Source: Streptomyces sp. SN-593
GTDB lineage: Bacteria; Actinomycetota; Actinomycetes; Streptomycetales; Streptomycetaceae
Reading direction: 5' to 3'
Length of the DNA: 64,000 nucleotides
Assembly (NCBI RefSeq): GCF_016756395.1
Contig: NZ_AP018365.1
Span: 4,867,001-4,931,000 of the forward strand
Program-made: the position numbers and the translations under genes
In this document: piece by piece, positions 42,608-51,470 of the stretch
How positions within the stretch are numbered: the first letter of the stretch is position 1
Layout: each line of letters starts with the position of its first letter
The notes under the pieces: generated by a model
What the model saw: only the letters and a program-made list of their open reading frames with translations
The model's database searches: none
Told to the model about the DNA's origin: nothing

Positions 42608-44179
42608 TCACTCCGAGGGCGTCTGCGTGAGCGATGCGTGAGCGGATGTGCCGTCCGGAGCCTTCCGCGCACGCGGTACCGCCGCCGCCGAGCGCTCCGT
42701 CAGCTCGTCCGCGTACTCCTCGAACAACTCCATGTAAGTGTCGCTGGTCAAGACGATCGTCTTGTGCCGCAGCTTCACCTTCGCGTCGTGCAGGTCCCCG
42801 CCGCCGGCCTTCACCAACGCCGCCGCCCCATGCCGCAAGTCCCGCAGGTTGATCGGCGGCAGACCGGCCGCCTCGCGGATCTCCTGGAAGGCGTCGGACA
42901 CCGAGTCGGGATGCAGCCACGTCCCGTCCTCCTGGACGAAGACCTTGCCCGTGTCCGTCCACGGCAGCCGGTCCGCCTCCCGCTGCACACGCTCGGCCGA
43001 CTGCCGCTCGCGGTGCGCCTGGAGCACGGCCACGGTGCCGGAGTCGATCCTCACCTCGGCCGCCGAGCCGTCCGTCTTCGGCTCGGTCTCGATCGGGGTG
43101 TATCCGTCACGGACGATCTCCCGCGCCACTGCGAGGGTGCGGGCGGCGTAGTTGATGTTGCGCCAGTCCAGTCCGACCGCTTCGCCGCGCCGCAGGCCGT
43201 GGTGGGCGACGACATGGAACAGCGCGTACAGCCGATGGTCCTCGGCGGCATCGAGGAACGCCCCGAGCTGCGACGGCGTCCACACCATCACCGGCCCGGG
43301 TTTCTGCCCGGTCTCTTCCCAGTGCGCGACGCGCTCGGCCGTCCACAACTGCCCCTTGGCGCGGCGCACGGTCTCCATCTCGACGAACGCGGCCGGGTTG
43401 AAGGTGATGTACTGCCTGCGGATCGCGAAGTTCAGCGCGGACCGCAGGGTGTTGCGGACTTCGAGCTTGGTCGCCGGCCCGGTGATGCGGCGGAACGGTG
43501 GCATCTCCGCCAGCTTGGCCCGCTCGGCGTCCAGGCGCTCCCGCTCGGCGGCCGGCGGCCGGGACCGCTTCCCCCAGGTCGCCCGCGCGGTCTGGTCGCG
43601 CCGGGCCGCGTTCTCCGCGCGGATCGCCTCGTTCGCGTCCTCGATGGCGTCGAAGTACGCCTGGCAGTGCCCGACGTTCAGCCGGTCGAGCCGGTAGTGC
43701 CCGAGCCCGGGGCGCAGGTGGTACTCGACCCGCGAGGCGTAGTTGTTGACGGTCGTGGCCCGCTTCGTCTTCCGCTTGGCCTCCAGCCACTCGTCGAGCA
43801 GGTCGCCGACGGTCATGGCGGAGGTGAGCTTCTGCCCGTACTGGAGACGGCGGCGGATCTCCGCGAGGGCCGGCAGCGGCGCGTCCTTGTCCTTGGAGAC
43901 GCCCTCCAGGAGGTCGCCGACCTGGGTCTGCGCTTCGACGTCGTCGGCGTCCGGCAGGGCGAGCAGGGCCCGCACGGCGTCGAGGGCCGACTGCGCGTCC
44001 TTCGCCGTCTCGTACCCGGAGCGGGAGAACGACCGCCGGGTCCCGTCCTCGCGCGGCGGCAGCTCCTGCCGGACCGCATACACGCCGTGCCGCCGTGACG
44101 TGAGCTGCGGGCACGCCTTCCCCAGCGGTTTACCGTCCTCACCGCGGCAGTAGCAGCGGCGATACGTCGAACCCTTCAC
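42608..44179 (-). CDS. tyrosine site-specific integrase
   Basis: The 523-aa protein has an N-terminal arm-type domain, a SAM-like core-binding domain (TVGDLLDEWLEAKRKTKRATTVNNYASRVEYHLRPGLG), and a catalytic domain with the first Arg in HHGLRRGEAVGLDW, HxxR-like LRDLRHGAAAL and terminal LRHKTIVLTSDTY with the nucleophilic Tyr. A long Lys/Arg-rich insertion (about residues 195-235) is usual for actinomycete-element integrases. It points toward the tRNA-Thr gene and would catalyse insertion at its 3' end. Confidence 0.95.
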   Translation of the reverse strand: MKGSTYRRCYCRGEDGKPLGKACPQLTSRRHGVYAVRQELPPREDGTRRSFSRSGYETAKDAQSALDAVRALLALPDADDVEAQTQVGDLLEGVSKDKDAPLPALAEIRRRLQYGQKLTSAMTVGDLLDEWLEAKRKTKRATTVNNYASRVEYHLRPGLGHYRLDRLNVGHCQAYFDAIEDANEAIRAENAARRDQTARATWGKRSRPPAAERERLDAERAKLAEMPPFRRITGPATKLEVRNTLRSALNFAIRRQYITFNPAAFVEMETVRRAKGQLWTAERVAHWEETGQKPGPVMVWTPSQLGAFLDAAEDHRLYALFHVVAHHGLRRGEAVGLDWRNINYAARTLAVAREIVRDGYTPIETEPKTDGSAAEVRIDSGTVAVLQAHRERQSAERVQREADRLPWTDTGKVFVQEDGTWLHPDSVSDAFQEIREAAGLPPINLRDLRHGAAALVKAGGGDLHDAKVKLRHKTIVLTSDTYMELFEEYADELTERSAAAVPRARKAPDGTSAHASLTQTPSE

Positions 44180-44202
44180 TCTGGACCCACCTTTCGATTC
44201 AT

Positions 44203-44808
44203 CTATGGCTCTTCTTTCAGCCCGACGAAGCCCGGTCCTCGCTTTCGTGGACGCGCCGGATTACCAGTTCTCTGCTCGTACTCTCTCCAGTCGGCGAGCT
44301 GTTTCGTTAGCCGTTCGTACTTGATTCTCAGCGAATTTGATCTCTCGTCGGCGGCCCGTTCTGCCGCCCGGGTCGCCATGGCGATGTGCTGCGCCCTGCT
44401 CTGGTCATCGAGCGCGTGCATGTAGGCCACGCGTGCGTGTTCACGTTCGGCTTCCGCCTCATGCAGCAGTCTCAACACGGTCCCGATCTCCTCTTCGAGA
44501 AGATCTTTATTCATCGAATCCTTGATTCCAAGGTCTGGGTGGGGAGTGTATCCATCGGCGATCATTTCGTGCACTGTCGTGCCGAGCGCTTTTGCCAAGA
44601 TATCCGCCTCGGACAACTTCAGGGCTCGTTGTCCGGACTCTAGTTTCGCAATGGTCTGCTGGTACATATTTCCGCCCAGTGCGGCTACTCGCTCGGCTAC
44701 ATCTCCTTGGGAAAGTCCAAGGATCGACCGGCGCACTTTCATCTGCTCGATGAAGGCAGACTCGGCCGGGGAGGTCCCTTCGCGGCGGTCAGCCAACGCA
44801 ATCAACAT
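44203..44808 (-). CDS. XRE-type repressor with coiled-coil tail
   Basis: The 201-aa protein carries a lambda-repressor-like HTH (MKVRRSILGLSQGDVAERVAALGGNMYQQTIAKLESGQRALKL, about residues 23-65), then a long charged helical region (EREHARVAYMHALDDQSRAQH...). Base composition is clearly lower in GC than the neighbours, suggesting a recent or separate origin. It diverges from the Xis-like genes across palindromes at 44828-44895 and is the likely lysogeny/maintenance repressor of the element. Confidence 0.85.
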   Translation of the reverse strand: MLIALADRREGTSPAESAFIEQMKVRRSILGLSQGDVAERVAALGGNMYQQTIAKLESGQRALKLSEADILAKALGTTVHEMIADGYTPHPDLGIKDSMNKDLLEEEIGTVLRLLHEAEAEREHARVAYMHALDDQSRAQHIAMATRAAERAADERSNSLRIKYERLTKQLADWREYEQRTGNPARPRKRGPGFVGLKEEP

Positions 44809-44827
44809 CCTTCATGCACTACACGCT

Positions 44828-44895
44828 ACAACCTGGCGTTGTTGTTGCGCTACACCATCGCCGGGTACATACTCATGGTGTTCAACGCCAACACC
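44828..44895. promoter_or_regulatory. rightward promoter with two operators
   Basis: TTGTTG (44842-44847) and TACATA (44866-44871) with an 18-base spacer form a rightward promoter. ACAAC/GTTGT (44828-44842, 5-base centre) overlaps its -35 box, and GGTGTT/AACACC (44877-44895, 7-base centre) covers the expected start site. This is a typical repressor-controlled early promoter for the excision/replication genes. Confidence 0.65.
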
Positions 44896-44908
44896 GTAAG
44901 GGGGTGGG

Positions 44909-45118
44909 ATGGTGGCGACCCCGCTTGCCAACCACCAGACGCAGTACCTGACCACGGACGATGTCGCCGCCCGGTACCGCACGGCTCCGAGCACGATCCG
45001 CTACTGGCGCCACATCGGGTACGGCCCGAAGGGCATCAAGGTCGGCCGCAGGGTGCTGTACACCCAGGCCGAGCTGGACCGCTTCGAGCAGAAGCTCGCC
45101 GAGCAGGAGTCGGCGTGA
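44909..45118 (+). CDS. excisionase-like HTH protein
   Basis: The 69-aa product is almost entirely a MerR/Xis-type winged HTH: YLTTDDVAARYRTAPSTIRYWRHIGYGPKGIKVGRRVLYTQAELDRF. Proteins of this type direct excision together with the integrase. The start is supported by AAGGGGG. Its stop overlaps the next GTG start (GTGA). Confidence 0.85.
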   Translation: MVATPLANHQTQYLTTDDVAARYRTAPSTIRYWRHIGYGPKGIKVGRRVLYTQAELDRFEQKLAEQESA

Positions 45119-45438
45119 CGGCCGCCGAGGCGGTCCAGGCCGCCACCGACACCGTCCGCCGGCGCGGCTGGAACATCGGGCAGATCCTCGCCCACCAGCC
45201 GCCGCTCATGGACATCCGCACTTTCGCCGAGGCCATCGGCATCCCCGCCTCGACGGGCTACCAGCTCGCCGCCAGCGGAGACCTGCCCATCGAGATCCTG
45301 CGCGTCGGCCGCACCAAGTACGTGCGCACCGTCGACGCCTGGAAGTGGCTCGGCCTCATCGGAAACGACGACGACGCCGAGGTTGCCGCCTCGACGCCGC
45401 CTGTCCGGCAGTACCTCAGCACGTCCACCAGCAAGTAG
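45115..45438 (+). CDS. second HTH (helix-turn-helix_17-type) DNA-binding protein
   Basis: The 107-aa product contains MDIRTFAEAIGIPASTGYQLAASGDLPIEILRVGRTKYVRTVDAWKWLGL (about residues 35-84), a second Xis/MerR-like DNA-binding fold with the strand KYVRTVD as the wing. It is coupled to the upstream Xis-like gene. The pair may act together, or this one may control the replication genes. Confidence 0.75.
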   Translation: MTAAEAVQAATDTVRRRGWNIGQILAHQPPLMDIRTFAEAIGIPASTGYQLAASGDLPIEILRVGRTKYVRTVDAWKWLGLIGNDDDAEVAASTPPVRQYLSTSTSK

Positions 45439-45457
45439 AAGAACCGCAGGTACCACT

Positions 45458-46036
45458 ATGACCAAGGCTCTCACGGCGCTCGCCGCGCCGACCACCCGGA
45501 CCGACCGGCGGCCGCTGTTCGCGCCGGACGGGCGCGTCCACCTCGACGCCCTGTCCGAGCAGATGGCCGACGCCGACAAGCGGGGGCGCAGCTTCCCCCT
45601 CGCCGAGATCGCGCGCCTCGCCAAGGCCGACGCGCTCAACGTCCGCGAACGCCTCACCTGGCCCCGCGTCGTCATCGAGGAGTGCCCCCTCGACGAGGGC
45701 ACCGTCATCGTCTACCGCGAGGTCAAGAGCACCGGCCGTTACCACCTCGGCTGGGACCCCGCGCAGACCACCCGCGACCAGGTCGAGGTGTTCATCAACA
45801 TCTACATCGCGGGCAGCGGCGAGTACCACGCGATCAGCCCGGCCACCTACCGCGACCTGCGCCGCATCGAGTCCCACCGCCGCGCCGACGACGACCCGAA
45901 CATGACCGCGATGTGGGACGCGATCGTCGACCTGATCCTCACCCACAACGACGCCCCCGGCGTCATGAACCAGGTCGGCGACATCATGCGCGCCGAGCAG
46001 GCCCGCAAGGCCGCTACCGCGCAGGTGGTCGCGTGA
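45458..46036 (+). CDS. hypothetical element protein
   Basis: I do not recognise this 192-aa protein. It is acidic-basic mixed and predicted mostly helical, with EVFINIYIAGSGEYHAISPATYRDLRRIESHRRADDDPNM as its most distinctive part. AGGT precedes ATG 45458. It opens a series of overlapping genes (stop TGA shared with the next GTG). Confidence 0.7.
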   Translation: MTKALTALAAPTTRTDRRPLFAPDGRVHLDALSEQMADADKRGRSFPLAEIARLAKADALNVRERLTWPRVVIEECPLDEGTVIVYREVKSTGRYHLGWDPAQTTRDQVEVFINIYIAGSGEYHAISPATYRDLRRIESHRRADDDPNMTAMWDAIVDLILTHNDAPGVMNQVGDIMRAEQARKAATAQVVA

Positions 46037-46356
46037 GTACCGCGACCCGGTTCTGCGGCAAGTACGACTGGTGCGTCCAGCACGACACGTCCGGCGACGG
46101 GCTGGAGCACTACGGCGCCAACGTCACCGTGCCCCTCCCGGTCGGCGTCGACCCCGGCATCGGCGGCACGTCGATCATGCAGGCGCAGGTGTACGGCGCC
46201 GACCAGTACGACGCCCCGAACGTGTGGCTCGGCGTCGACCAGTACGACGAGATGGTCTTGAACGCCGACCAGGTCGGGCAGCTCATCGACTCCCTCGACG
46301 TGCTGCGCGCCGGCCTCGTCCGGATGCGCACCCAGCTCCAGGGCGGTGCGAAGTGA
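46033..46356 (+). CDS. DUF6907-like hypothetical protein
   Basis: The 107-aa product begins with FCGKYDWCVQHDTSGDGLEHYGANVTVPL and ends with DEMVLNADQVGQLIDSLDVLRAGLVRMR. A Cys-x6-Cys-near-His start followed by a short beta sheet resembles DUF6907-type proteins common in actinomycete elements. It is coupled on both sides by GTGA overlaps. Confidence 0.65.
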   Translation: MSTATRFCGKYDWCVQHDTSGDGLEHYGANVTVPLPVGVDPGIGGTSIMQAQVYGADQYDAPNVWLGVDQYDEMVLNADQVGQLIDSLDVLRAGLVRMRTQLQGGAK

Positions 46357-46547
46357 CCGCGCCGATCAAGCAGCCAGTGCCCGCGGCCTTGCCGGCCCGG
46401 CCGGTGCGGTTCGACGACCCTGAGCGGAACGCTGCGTACTGGGCGCGCATCGTCGCCATCGTCGACCAGGCGCCGCCCCTCTCGGACGAGCAGCGCGTCG
46501 CCATCCGCCTCGCCGTCCACGGGAACAGCCGAAGGGCCGCGGCATGA
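46353..46547 (+). CDS. small hypothetical protein
   Basis: The 64-aa product has a helical core RNAAYWARIVAIVDQAPPLSDEQRVAIRLAVHG, a pattern (WARI..V.QAPPLS.EQR..I) frequent in small proteins of streptomycete elements. Overlaps with both neighbours support expression. Function unknown. Confidence 0.65.
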   Translation: MTAPIKQPVPAALPARPVRFDDPERNAAYWARIVAIVDQAPPLSDEQRVAIRLAVHGNSRRAAA

Positions 46548-46795
46548 GCGAGCCCACCACCACGGCGGCCGGGGACGACACCCCGGCCGCCCGGCCGGAG
46601 ATCCGCCCGACGGACGGCTCGTGCTCGCACTGGATCGGCGCCGAACTCCGCTACTGCCGCGTGGTTGACGGGGTCCGCCACTACCTGCCGGGGATGCGCT
46701 GCCCCAACCACACCCCGGCCCGTCTCAAGGGCCAGCCCGAGCCGCCGGAGATGCCCGGCTGGGGACCCGGAAGCCGCAAGGAGATGCAGGGATGA
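46544..46795 (+). CDS. small Cys-containing hypothetical protein
   Basis: The 83-aa product has CSHWIGAELRYCRVVDGVRHYLPGMRCPNHTPA, three Cys and two His that could form a small zinc site. ATGA overlap with the previous gene, ATGA overlap with the next. Confidence 0.65.
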   Translation: MSEPTTTAAGDDTPAARPEIRPTDGSCSHWIGAELRYCRVVDGVRHYLPGMRCPNHTPARLKGQPEPPEMPGWGPGSRKEMQG

Positions 46796-47478
46796 TCGAG
46801 CCCGTCAGCACCCCGCTGCCCGCGCTCCCCGCGCACTACCGGGCCGCCGTCCGACGCGACCGCGCGGCGGGCCGACTGAAGAAGCACAGCGCACGCACCC
46901 TGATGTCGATCTGCGACCTCGCCGAGCGCCACAACCGGCTCATCCCCGACATCAGCAAGGTCACCGCGTTCATGGGCCTGGGCGAGCTGAGCCATGTCCT
47001 CGCCGACCCGACCGACGGCGACGGCGACTGGTTCTTCGTCCACGAAGTCCTCAAGCTCGCCGGAGCCACCCCCGAGCTGTGGGCCGAGATCCGCGACGGC
47101 GAGATCGCCGAAGCCGCAGCAGAACCGCCCGTGCCGCCGCGTGTGGACGAGTACACCGTCTACAGCGGCGACGGCACCTCCCACCAGGTCCCGGTCTGCA
47201 ACTGGCAGGTCGCCATGGACATCGCGCTCAGCGGGCCGTGGGGCGACGAGCTGATGGAGAACATCCTCCCGTCGCTGCGACTGGCCGCCATCGAGAGCGG
47301 GCTCGCCGAGAAGTTCGAGACCGTACTGCTCGGAGACGACGGGACCGTGCAGCCGGGCGGGACTCTCGCCGATCTCATCCGCGCCAACGGGCCGCTCCCC
47401 TCGCGGGAGGTCGCACGCCAGCAGGTCGCCGACGGCCTGGCCGGCGCGTTCCACCGCGGAAACGGGGAGTCGTCGTGA
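46792..47478 (+). CDS. hypothetical element protein
   Basis: The 228-aa product starts with LPAHYRAAVRRDRAAGRLKKHSARTLMSICDLAERHNRLIPDISKVTAFMG and is helical and soluble. No known domain is recognised. It is coupled to neighbours by overlapping start and stop codons. Confidence 0.65.
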   Translation: MIEPVSTPLPALPAHYRAAVRRDRAAGRLKKHSARTLMSICDLAERHNRLIPDISKVTAFMGLGELSHVLADPTDGDGDWFFVHEVLKLAGATPELWAEIRDGEIAEAAAEPPVPPRVDEYTVYSGDGTSHQVPVCNWQVAMDIALSGPWGDELMENILPSLRLAAIESGLAEKFETVLLGDDGTVQPGGTLADLIRANGPLPSREVARQQVADGLAGAFHRGNGESS

Positions 47479-47798
47479 CCCGTACTCCGCAGGACACGTT
47501 CCTGTCCGACCAGACCCTCGCCGCCGCCCGCGAAGCCGCCCTCGACCCGGGCACCGTCCCGGTCGCGATCACGGCGGCCGACGGCAAGAAGCGCTGCACC
47601 TGGTGTGACTGCCCCGACGGGCCCGACTCGCCCCACAACCGGCCCGGCTACCGGTGCGGCGGCTGCCCCGCCCTCGCGGTGCACGTCGTCAGCGTCCACC
47701 TCGGACCCAACCTCCGCTACGACTACCCGGCCTGCGGGCGGCACTGGACCGAGGTCGTCGCACGCGTCGCCAGCACCGTGTCCGCCAGTCGCACCTGA
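47475..47798 (+). CDS. zinc-ribbon-like hypothetical protein
   Basis: The 107-aa product contains KRCTWCDCPDGPDSPHNRPGYRCGGCPALAVH then CGRHW: two CxxC pairs and His residues that suggest one zinc ribbon. It closes the first run of coupled genes and is followed by a hairpin. Confidence 0.65.
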   Translation: MTRTPQDTFLSDQTLAAAREAALDPGTVPVAITAADGKKRCTWCDCPDGPDSPHNRPGYRCGGCPALAVHVVSVHLGPNLRYDYPACGRHWTEVVARVASTVSASRT

Positions 47799-47806
47799 TC
47801 GCCCCC

Positions 47807-47846
47807 GCGCGGGGTCCGGCATCCCACCAGACACCGGGCCCCGCGC
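47807..47846. terminator. hairpin between small-gene cluster and replication genes
   Basis: GCGCGGGGTCCGG (47807-47819) pairs with CCGGGCCCCGCGC (47834-47846), one mismatch, directly before the Prim-Pol gene. Confidence 0.6.
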
Positions 47847-47893
47847 GCGCCACGAACCACCAGACCGGCACGGGCAGAAAAGAGCCATCGTTC

Positions 47894-48856
47894 GTGAACA
47901 CCTCGCAGAGCCGCCAGCGCGCCGCCGCCGCCTTCATCGCCCGCGGCTGGCCCGTCTTCCCCCTGACGCCCGGCGCCAAGAAGCCCCTGCGGCACTGCAA
48001 CCTGTGCAGCAGCAAGTCCCCCGACTACCAGCCCCACCGCACCGCAGCCGACTGCCCGCACCCCGCAGACACCTGCCACGGCTTCCATGTCGCCACCACC
48101 GACCCCGACAAGGTCACCGGCTGGTTCAGTCGCTACCCCGACATGAACATCGGGATCTCCACCGGCCCGGCCCGGCTGGTCGTCGTCGACCTCGACGTCA
48201 ACAAGGAAGGTGCTGCCCCGCCTCCGCAGTACAACGGGCTTGCCGCCCACGGCGGTGACGTCTTCGCGCTCGCCCTGGAGCGGTACGGGCAGACCTACCC
48301 CGGAGACACCCTCATCGTCGGCACCCCCAGTAAGGGCCTGCACCTGTACTGGACGCTCCCCGACGGGATCACCGTCAACAAGTCCGAGGGTGCCTTCGGG
48401 TGGAACATCGACGTCCGGTCCACCGGCGGCTACATCGTGGCCCCCACCAGCGCCACCCCGGACGGGGAGTACCGGCGTCTTTCCGCCGGGCTCGACCCGC
48501 TGCCCGCCCCCCAGTGGCTGCTGCACCATCTGGAAGGCACCGGCCACATGCCCAAGCCGCCGGCGCCCGTGAACCGCCCCCCGTACCGGGGGCCGCGCAC
48601 CACCAGTCAGCAGGGACGCGTCGGACTCGCCGACCTCGCCGCCCAGCTCGCCGGAGCCCCCGAAGGACAACGCCACCGCGTGCTGTGCACGGTCACCACC
48701 GCCGCGGCCTACCTCGTACAGGCCGGCCGGTGCACCGAAGCCGACATGCGAGCCGAGATCTACTCCGCCGGCCGCGTCGCCCAGCGCGACGAGAACGAGA
48801 TCCACCAGGCCATCGAGTCCGCCTTCGACTACGTCGGTCGCCGGGGGGCCGCGTGA
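47894..48856 (+). CDS. bifunctional DNA primase/polymerase (Prim-Pol)
   Basis: The 320-aa protein has the Prim-Pol fold: ARGWPVFPLTPGAKKPLR at the N-terminus, NIGISTGPARLVVVDLDVNKEG with the DxD-type metal pair, TPSKGLHLYW and WNIDVRSTGGYIVAPTS. A CNLC and a CPHPADTC segment form a zinc-type insertion. A C-terminal helical part (QAGRCTEADMRAEIYSAGR) follows. AICE replication uses such primases. It starts at GTG and is coupled to the ATPase gene. Confidence 0.92.
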   Translation: MNTSQSRQRAAAAFIARGWPVFPLTPGAKKPLRHCNLCSSKSPDYQPHRTAADCPHPADTCHGFHVATTDPDKVTGWFSRYPDMNIGISTGPARLVVVDLDVNKEGAAPPPQYNGLAAHGGDVFALALERYGQTYPGDTLIVGTPSKGLHLYWTLPDGITVNKSEGAFGWNIDVRSTGGYIVAPTSATPDGEYRRLSAGLDPLPAPQWLLHHLEGTGHMPKPPAPVNRPPYRGPRTTSQQGRVGLADLAAQLAGAPEGQRHRVLCTVTTAAAYLVQAGRCTEADMRAEIYSAGRVAQRDENEIHQAIESAFDYVGRRGAA

Positions 48857-50052
48857 CCACCTACGCCGAGCCGGGCGCGCCTGCGGACGAAGACCCGTGG
48901 GCGGGGACGGTGCCGCCTATGCCCGAACCGGAACCCGAACCAGAAGCGGACGAGCAGGGGATGACGTCCGAGGAGCACTTCGAGGACCGGTTGCGGAAGC
49001 TCGAAGCCGAACTCCTCGACACCGACGACCTCAACAACATCCCCGCCCTCGAACCCATCATCAACGACGTCCTGTTCAGGGACACCCTCGCCCGGATGTA
49101 CGGAGCGTCCGGCACGTTCAAGTCCTTCGTGGCCCTGGACTTCGCGGCCAGCGTCGGAACGGGAACGAACTGGCACGGCCAGCGGGTCCACCAGGGCGAC
49201 GTCATCTACCTGGTCGCCGAGGGCAGCCGAGGTATCCGTAAGCGTGTCCGCGCCTGGGAGCAGCACCACAACCGGAAGATGACCGGCGTCCGGTTCCTGC
49301 CGCGCCCGGTACAGGCCATGGATGTCGAATGGCTGGTGCTGATCGAGTTGTGTCGCCGCCAGCAGCCCGCGCTCATCATCGTTGACACCCAGGCGCGCGT
49401 CACCGTCGGCGTCGAGGAGAACTCCAACACCGAGATGGGCCGCGTCGTCGACCGCATGGAACAGCTCCGTGGCGCCTCCGGTGCCTGTGTGCTGCTGGTG
49501 CACCACAGCGGCCACGACAGCGACCGCGGCCGGGGCGCCACGGCCGTGAAGGGCGCGCTCCAGACCGAACTCGGGGTCGAGCGCAAGGGCAAGTCCCTGG
49601 AGGACATCACGGTCACCCTCAAGACCGGCAAGCAGAAGGACGACGAGGAACTTGGCGACGTGGTGTTCGGCTTGCACCAGGTGATCCTGGCTGGCGAGGC
49701 GAAGGAGGACGGCTCCGCAGTCACTTCGGTGGTCCTGGTCCACCTGGACCCGATCGACCAGGAGCGCGTCGCCAACGGCCAGCGGACCCGGGCTGAGGAA
49801 GTCGCCGATCGACTGGACGCCGAGAAGGTCCCCGCGAACTGGGGGCGCGACAAGCTCCGCAGCGAGTGCGCACGCCTCGGAATCCAGGCGCGGAACGAAG
49901 TTCTGGCCGAGGTCGTGAAGCTCCGCCGCGAACGGACGAACGCGGCAAAACGCCTGTCCCCAAACCTGTCCCCAAACCTGTCCCCGACCCTCTCGGGGAC
50001 GGGACAGGAGGAATGGGACGAACCACCTGTCCCCGACCCGGGGACAGGTTAG
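48853..50052 (+). CDS. RecA/AAA-type replication ATPase (RepA-like)
   Basis: The 399-aa protein has Walker A GASGTFKS (about residue 84), GDVIYLVAEGSRG, Walker B ALIIVDTQARVT, and sensor VLLVHHSGHDSDRGRGATAVKGA, the order found in AAA_25/RepA-type hexameric helicases. With the preceding Prim-Pol it forms an element replication pair. Its 3' end is built from iterons (giving LSPNLSPNLSPTLS), so the origin overlaps the gene end. Confidence 0.9.
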   Translation: MTTYAEPGAPADEDPWAGTVPPMPEPEPEPEADEQGMTSEEHFEDRLRKLEAELLDTDDLNNIPALEPIINDVLFRDTLARMYGASGTFKSFVALDFAASVGTGTNWHGQRVHQGDVIYLVAEGSRGIRKRVRAWEQHHNRKMTGVRFLPRPVQAMDVEWLVLIELCRRQQPALIIVDTQARVTVGVEENSNTEMGRVVDRMEQLRGASGACVLLVHHSGHDSDRGRGATAVKGALQTELGVERKGKSLEDITVTLKTGKQKDDEELGDVVFGLHQVILAGEAKEDGSAVTSVVLVHLDPIDQERVANGQRTRAEEVADRLDAEKVPANWGRDKLRSECARLGIQARNEVLAEVVKLRRERTNAAKRLSPNLSPNLSPTLSGTGQEEWDEPPVPDPGTG

Positions 50053-50168
50053 TTAAAAACCCCAGGTCAAACCTGTCCCGGACAGGTCGGGGACAGGTCG
50101 GGGACAGGGCACGTCGGCCTACCTGTCCCCTCCCCCCTCCTCCTTTAGGGAGGGGACAGGTGGGACAG
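49953..50168. repeat. iteron cluster, candidate replication origin
   Basis: The octamer CCTGTCCC or its complement GGGACAGG occurs about a dozen times in 215 bases (for example 49953, 49965, 49977, 50001, 50026, 50041, 50072, 50090, 50101, 50122, 50153). Some copies form hairpins: CCTGTCCCCG/CGGGGACAGG at 50026-50048 and ACCTGTCCCCTCCC/GGGAGGGGACAGGT at 50121-50162. A short AT-rich patch (TTAGTTAAAAAC) lies inside. Location just after the replication genes supports an origin. Confidence 0.75.
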
Positions 50169-50236
50169 CCCCACCCCGGACGACCCGCAGACGGCCACCA
50201 CCGAAGCCACCAACCGACCCTCCGCCGGAGATCGAA

Positions 50237-50884
50237 ATGTCTTTTAGCCCCACCATCAACCAGCCCGCCATCGAGACCGCCACGGTCGAGATCCGCGTCC
50301 TGACCGTCAACGGCCGCAGCATGAACACCGGCCGCTTCCGCCAACTCATCGACGCCCCGCTCATCAGCCCGGCCGGCGAGTTCGAAGGGGAGCCCTGGGG
50401 CGCCGTCAACCTCCACCCCGACAAGTGCGAGGGCGACGATCACGTGCACGTCGTCTGGCAGGACGGCGACCAGCTCCGCCGCGCCCGCATCAACGCCCCC
50501 GAGCACGCCCTGTTCGAGGCGCCCGTCGCCGCTCACTACGCCATGGCCCGCATCCTCGACGGCGAACGCGACCTCGGCGCCGCCCGCAACCCCAGTGACT
50601 ACTTCCGCTGCTACTCCGGCCGCGACCGGAACGGGAGGACCGCCTACGTGCGCCTGCGGCACGACGAGGTGCTGTTCCTCAGCGCGATCCCGGTCGCCTT
50701 CGACAGCCTGTGGCAGTACGGCTCCGGAGACATGGGTGCCCTGCGCCTGGCGGCCGATGAGGTCTACGGCGGCCCGCTTCCGTCCGTGGAAGATCTCGCT
50801 GACCAGCTCTCCTGGGCGGCCGACGCCTATCGGGCCGCGTGGTCGGCGCTGGAGGGCCTGCCGCAGTTGTTCGTCGGCGGCTGA
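50237..50884 (+). CDS. hypothetical element protein
   Basis: This 215-aa protein is not recognised. It is soluble, with EIRVLTVNGRSMNTGRFRQLIDAPLISP and SDYFRCYSGRDRNGRTAYVRLRHDEVLFLSA as distinctive stretches. CGGAG precedes the ATG. It is the first gene after the iterons. Confidence 0.7.
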   Translation: MSFSPTINQPAIETATVEIRVLTVNGRSMNTGRFRQLIDAPLISPAGEFEGEPWGAVNLHPDKCEGDDHVHVVWQDGDQLRRARINAPEHALFEAPVAAHYAMARILDGERDLGAARNPSDYFRCYSGRDRNGRTAYVRLRHDEVLFLSAIPVAFDSLWQYGSGDMGALRLAADEVYGGPLPSVEDLADQLSWAADAYRAAWSALEGLPQLFVGG

Positions 50885-50885
50885 C

Positions 50886-51470
50886 GTGAACGTCGATGAC
50901 GTGGTGGCGGCCCGGATCGAGGCGGCTCGACTGCGGGCCGGGTCCGCGAAGAAAGCCCGCGCCGCCCGTAAGGCCGCCCGAACCGAGGGGTTGGCGCAGC
51001 GCCACGCGGCGAAGCTCCGCAATCTCGCGGCCACCAGCCCGCCCGGCGCCAAGCCGGGCCCAATCAAGGAGGACTTGATGTCCAGCAAGCCGCTGTGCAA
51101 GCAGTACCAGCAGATCGACCCCGCCGGCCTCTACCACGTCGACCGGCTTCCTGCGGAGATGCACTCCGACGGCCGGATTGTCGAACACGGCTACAGCGTC
51201 CACCTGGGCGGCTTCCCGCGGTTCTTCTTCACCGCGATCGAGCCCGCATTGACGTTCGGGAGGGCCGCCCGCATGTCCCGCAACGTGCACGACTACGCCG
51301 TTGTCGCCGCCGCGGAGGTGAGGCAGTACTGCCCTGCCCACGGTGACGAGGTTGTGCACGTGGCCACGGGAGCCCCGCCGTTGGACCGTCAGCCCGGCGA
51401 GCAGGCGGTGTTCGCCCGGTTCGCCGCCAACGTGCGCGCGGACTCCTCCTCCTGGCATGGCGCCCCGTAG
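50886..51470 (+). CDS. hypothetical element protein (internal start likely)
   Basis: From GTG 50886 the product is 194 aa: a basic Ala/Arg-rich leader of 64 residues followed by a domain starting MSSKPLCKQYQQIDPAGLYHVDRLPAEM. A strong AAGGAGG precedes the in-frame ATG at 51078, so a 130-aa form beginning there is likely the main product; GTG 50886 has no clear site but sits right after the upstream stop. Function unknown. Confidence 0.6.
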   Translation: MNVDDVVAARIEAARLRAGSAKKARAARKAARTEGLAQRHAAKLRNLAATSPPGAKPGPIKEDLMSSKPLCKQYQQIDPAGLYHVDRLPAEMHSDGRIVEHGYSVHLGGFPRFFFTAIEPALTFGRAARMSRNVHDYAVVAAAEVRQYCPAHGDEVVHVATGAPPLDRQPGEQAVFARFAANVRADSSSWHGAP

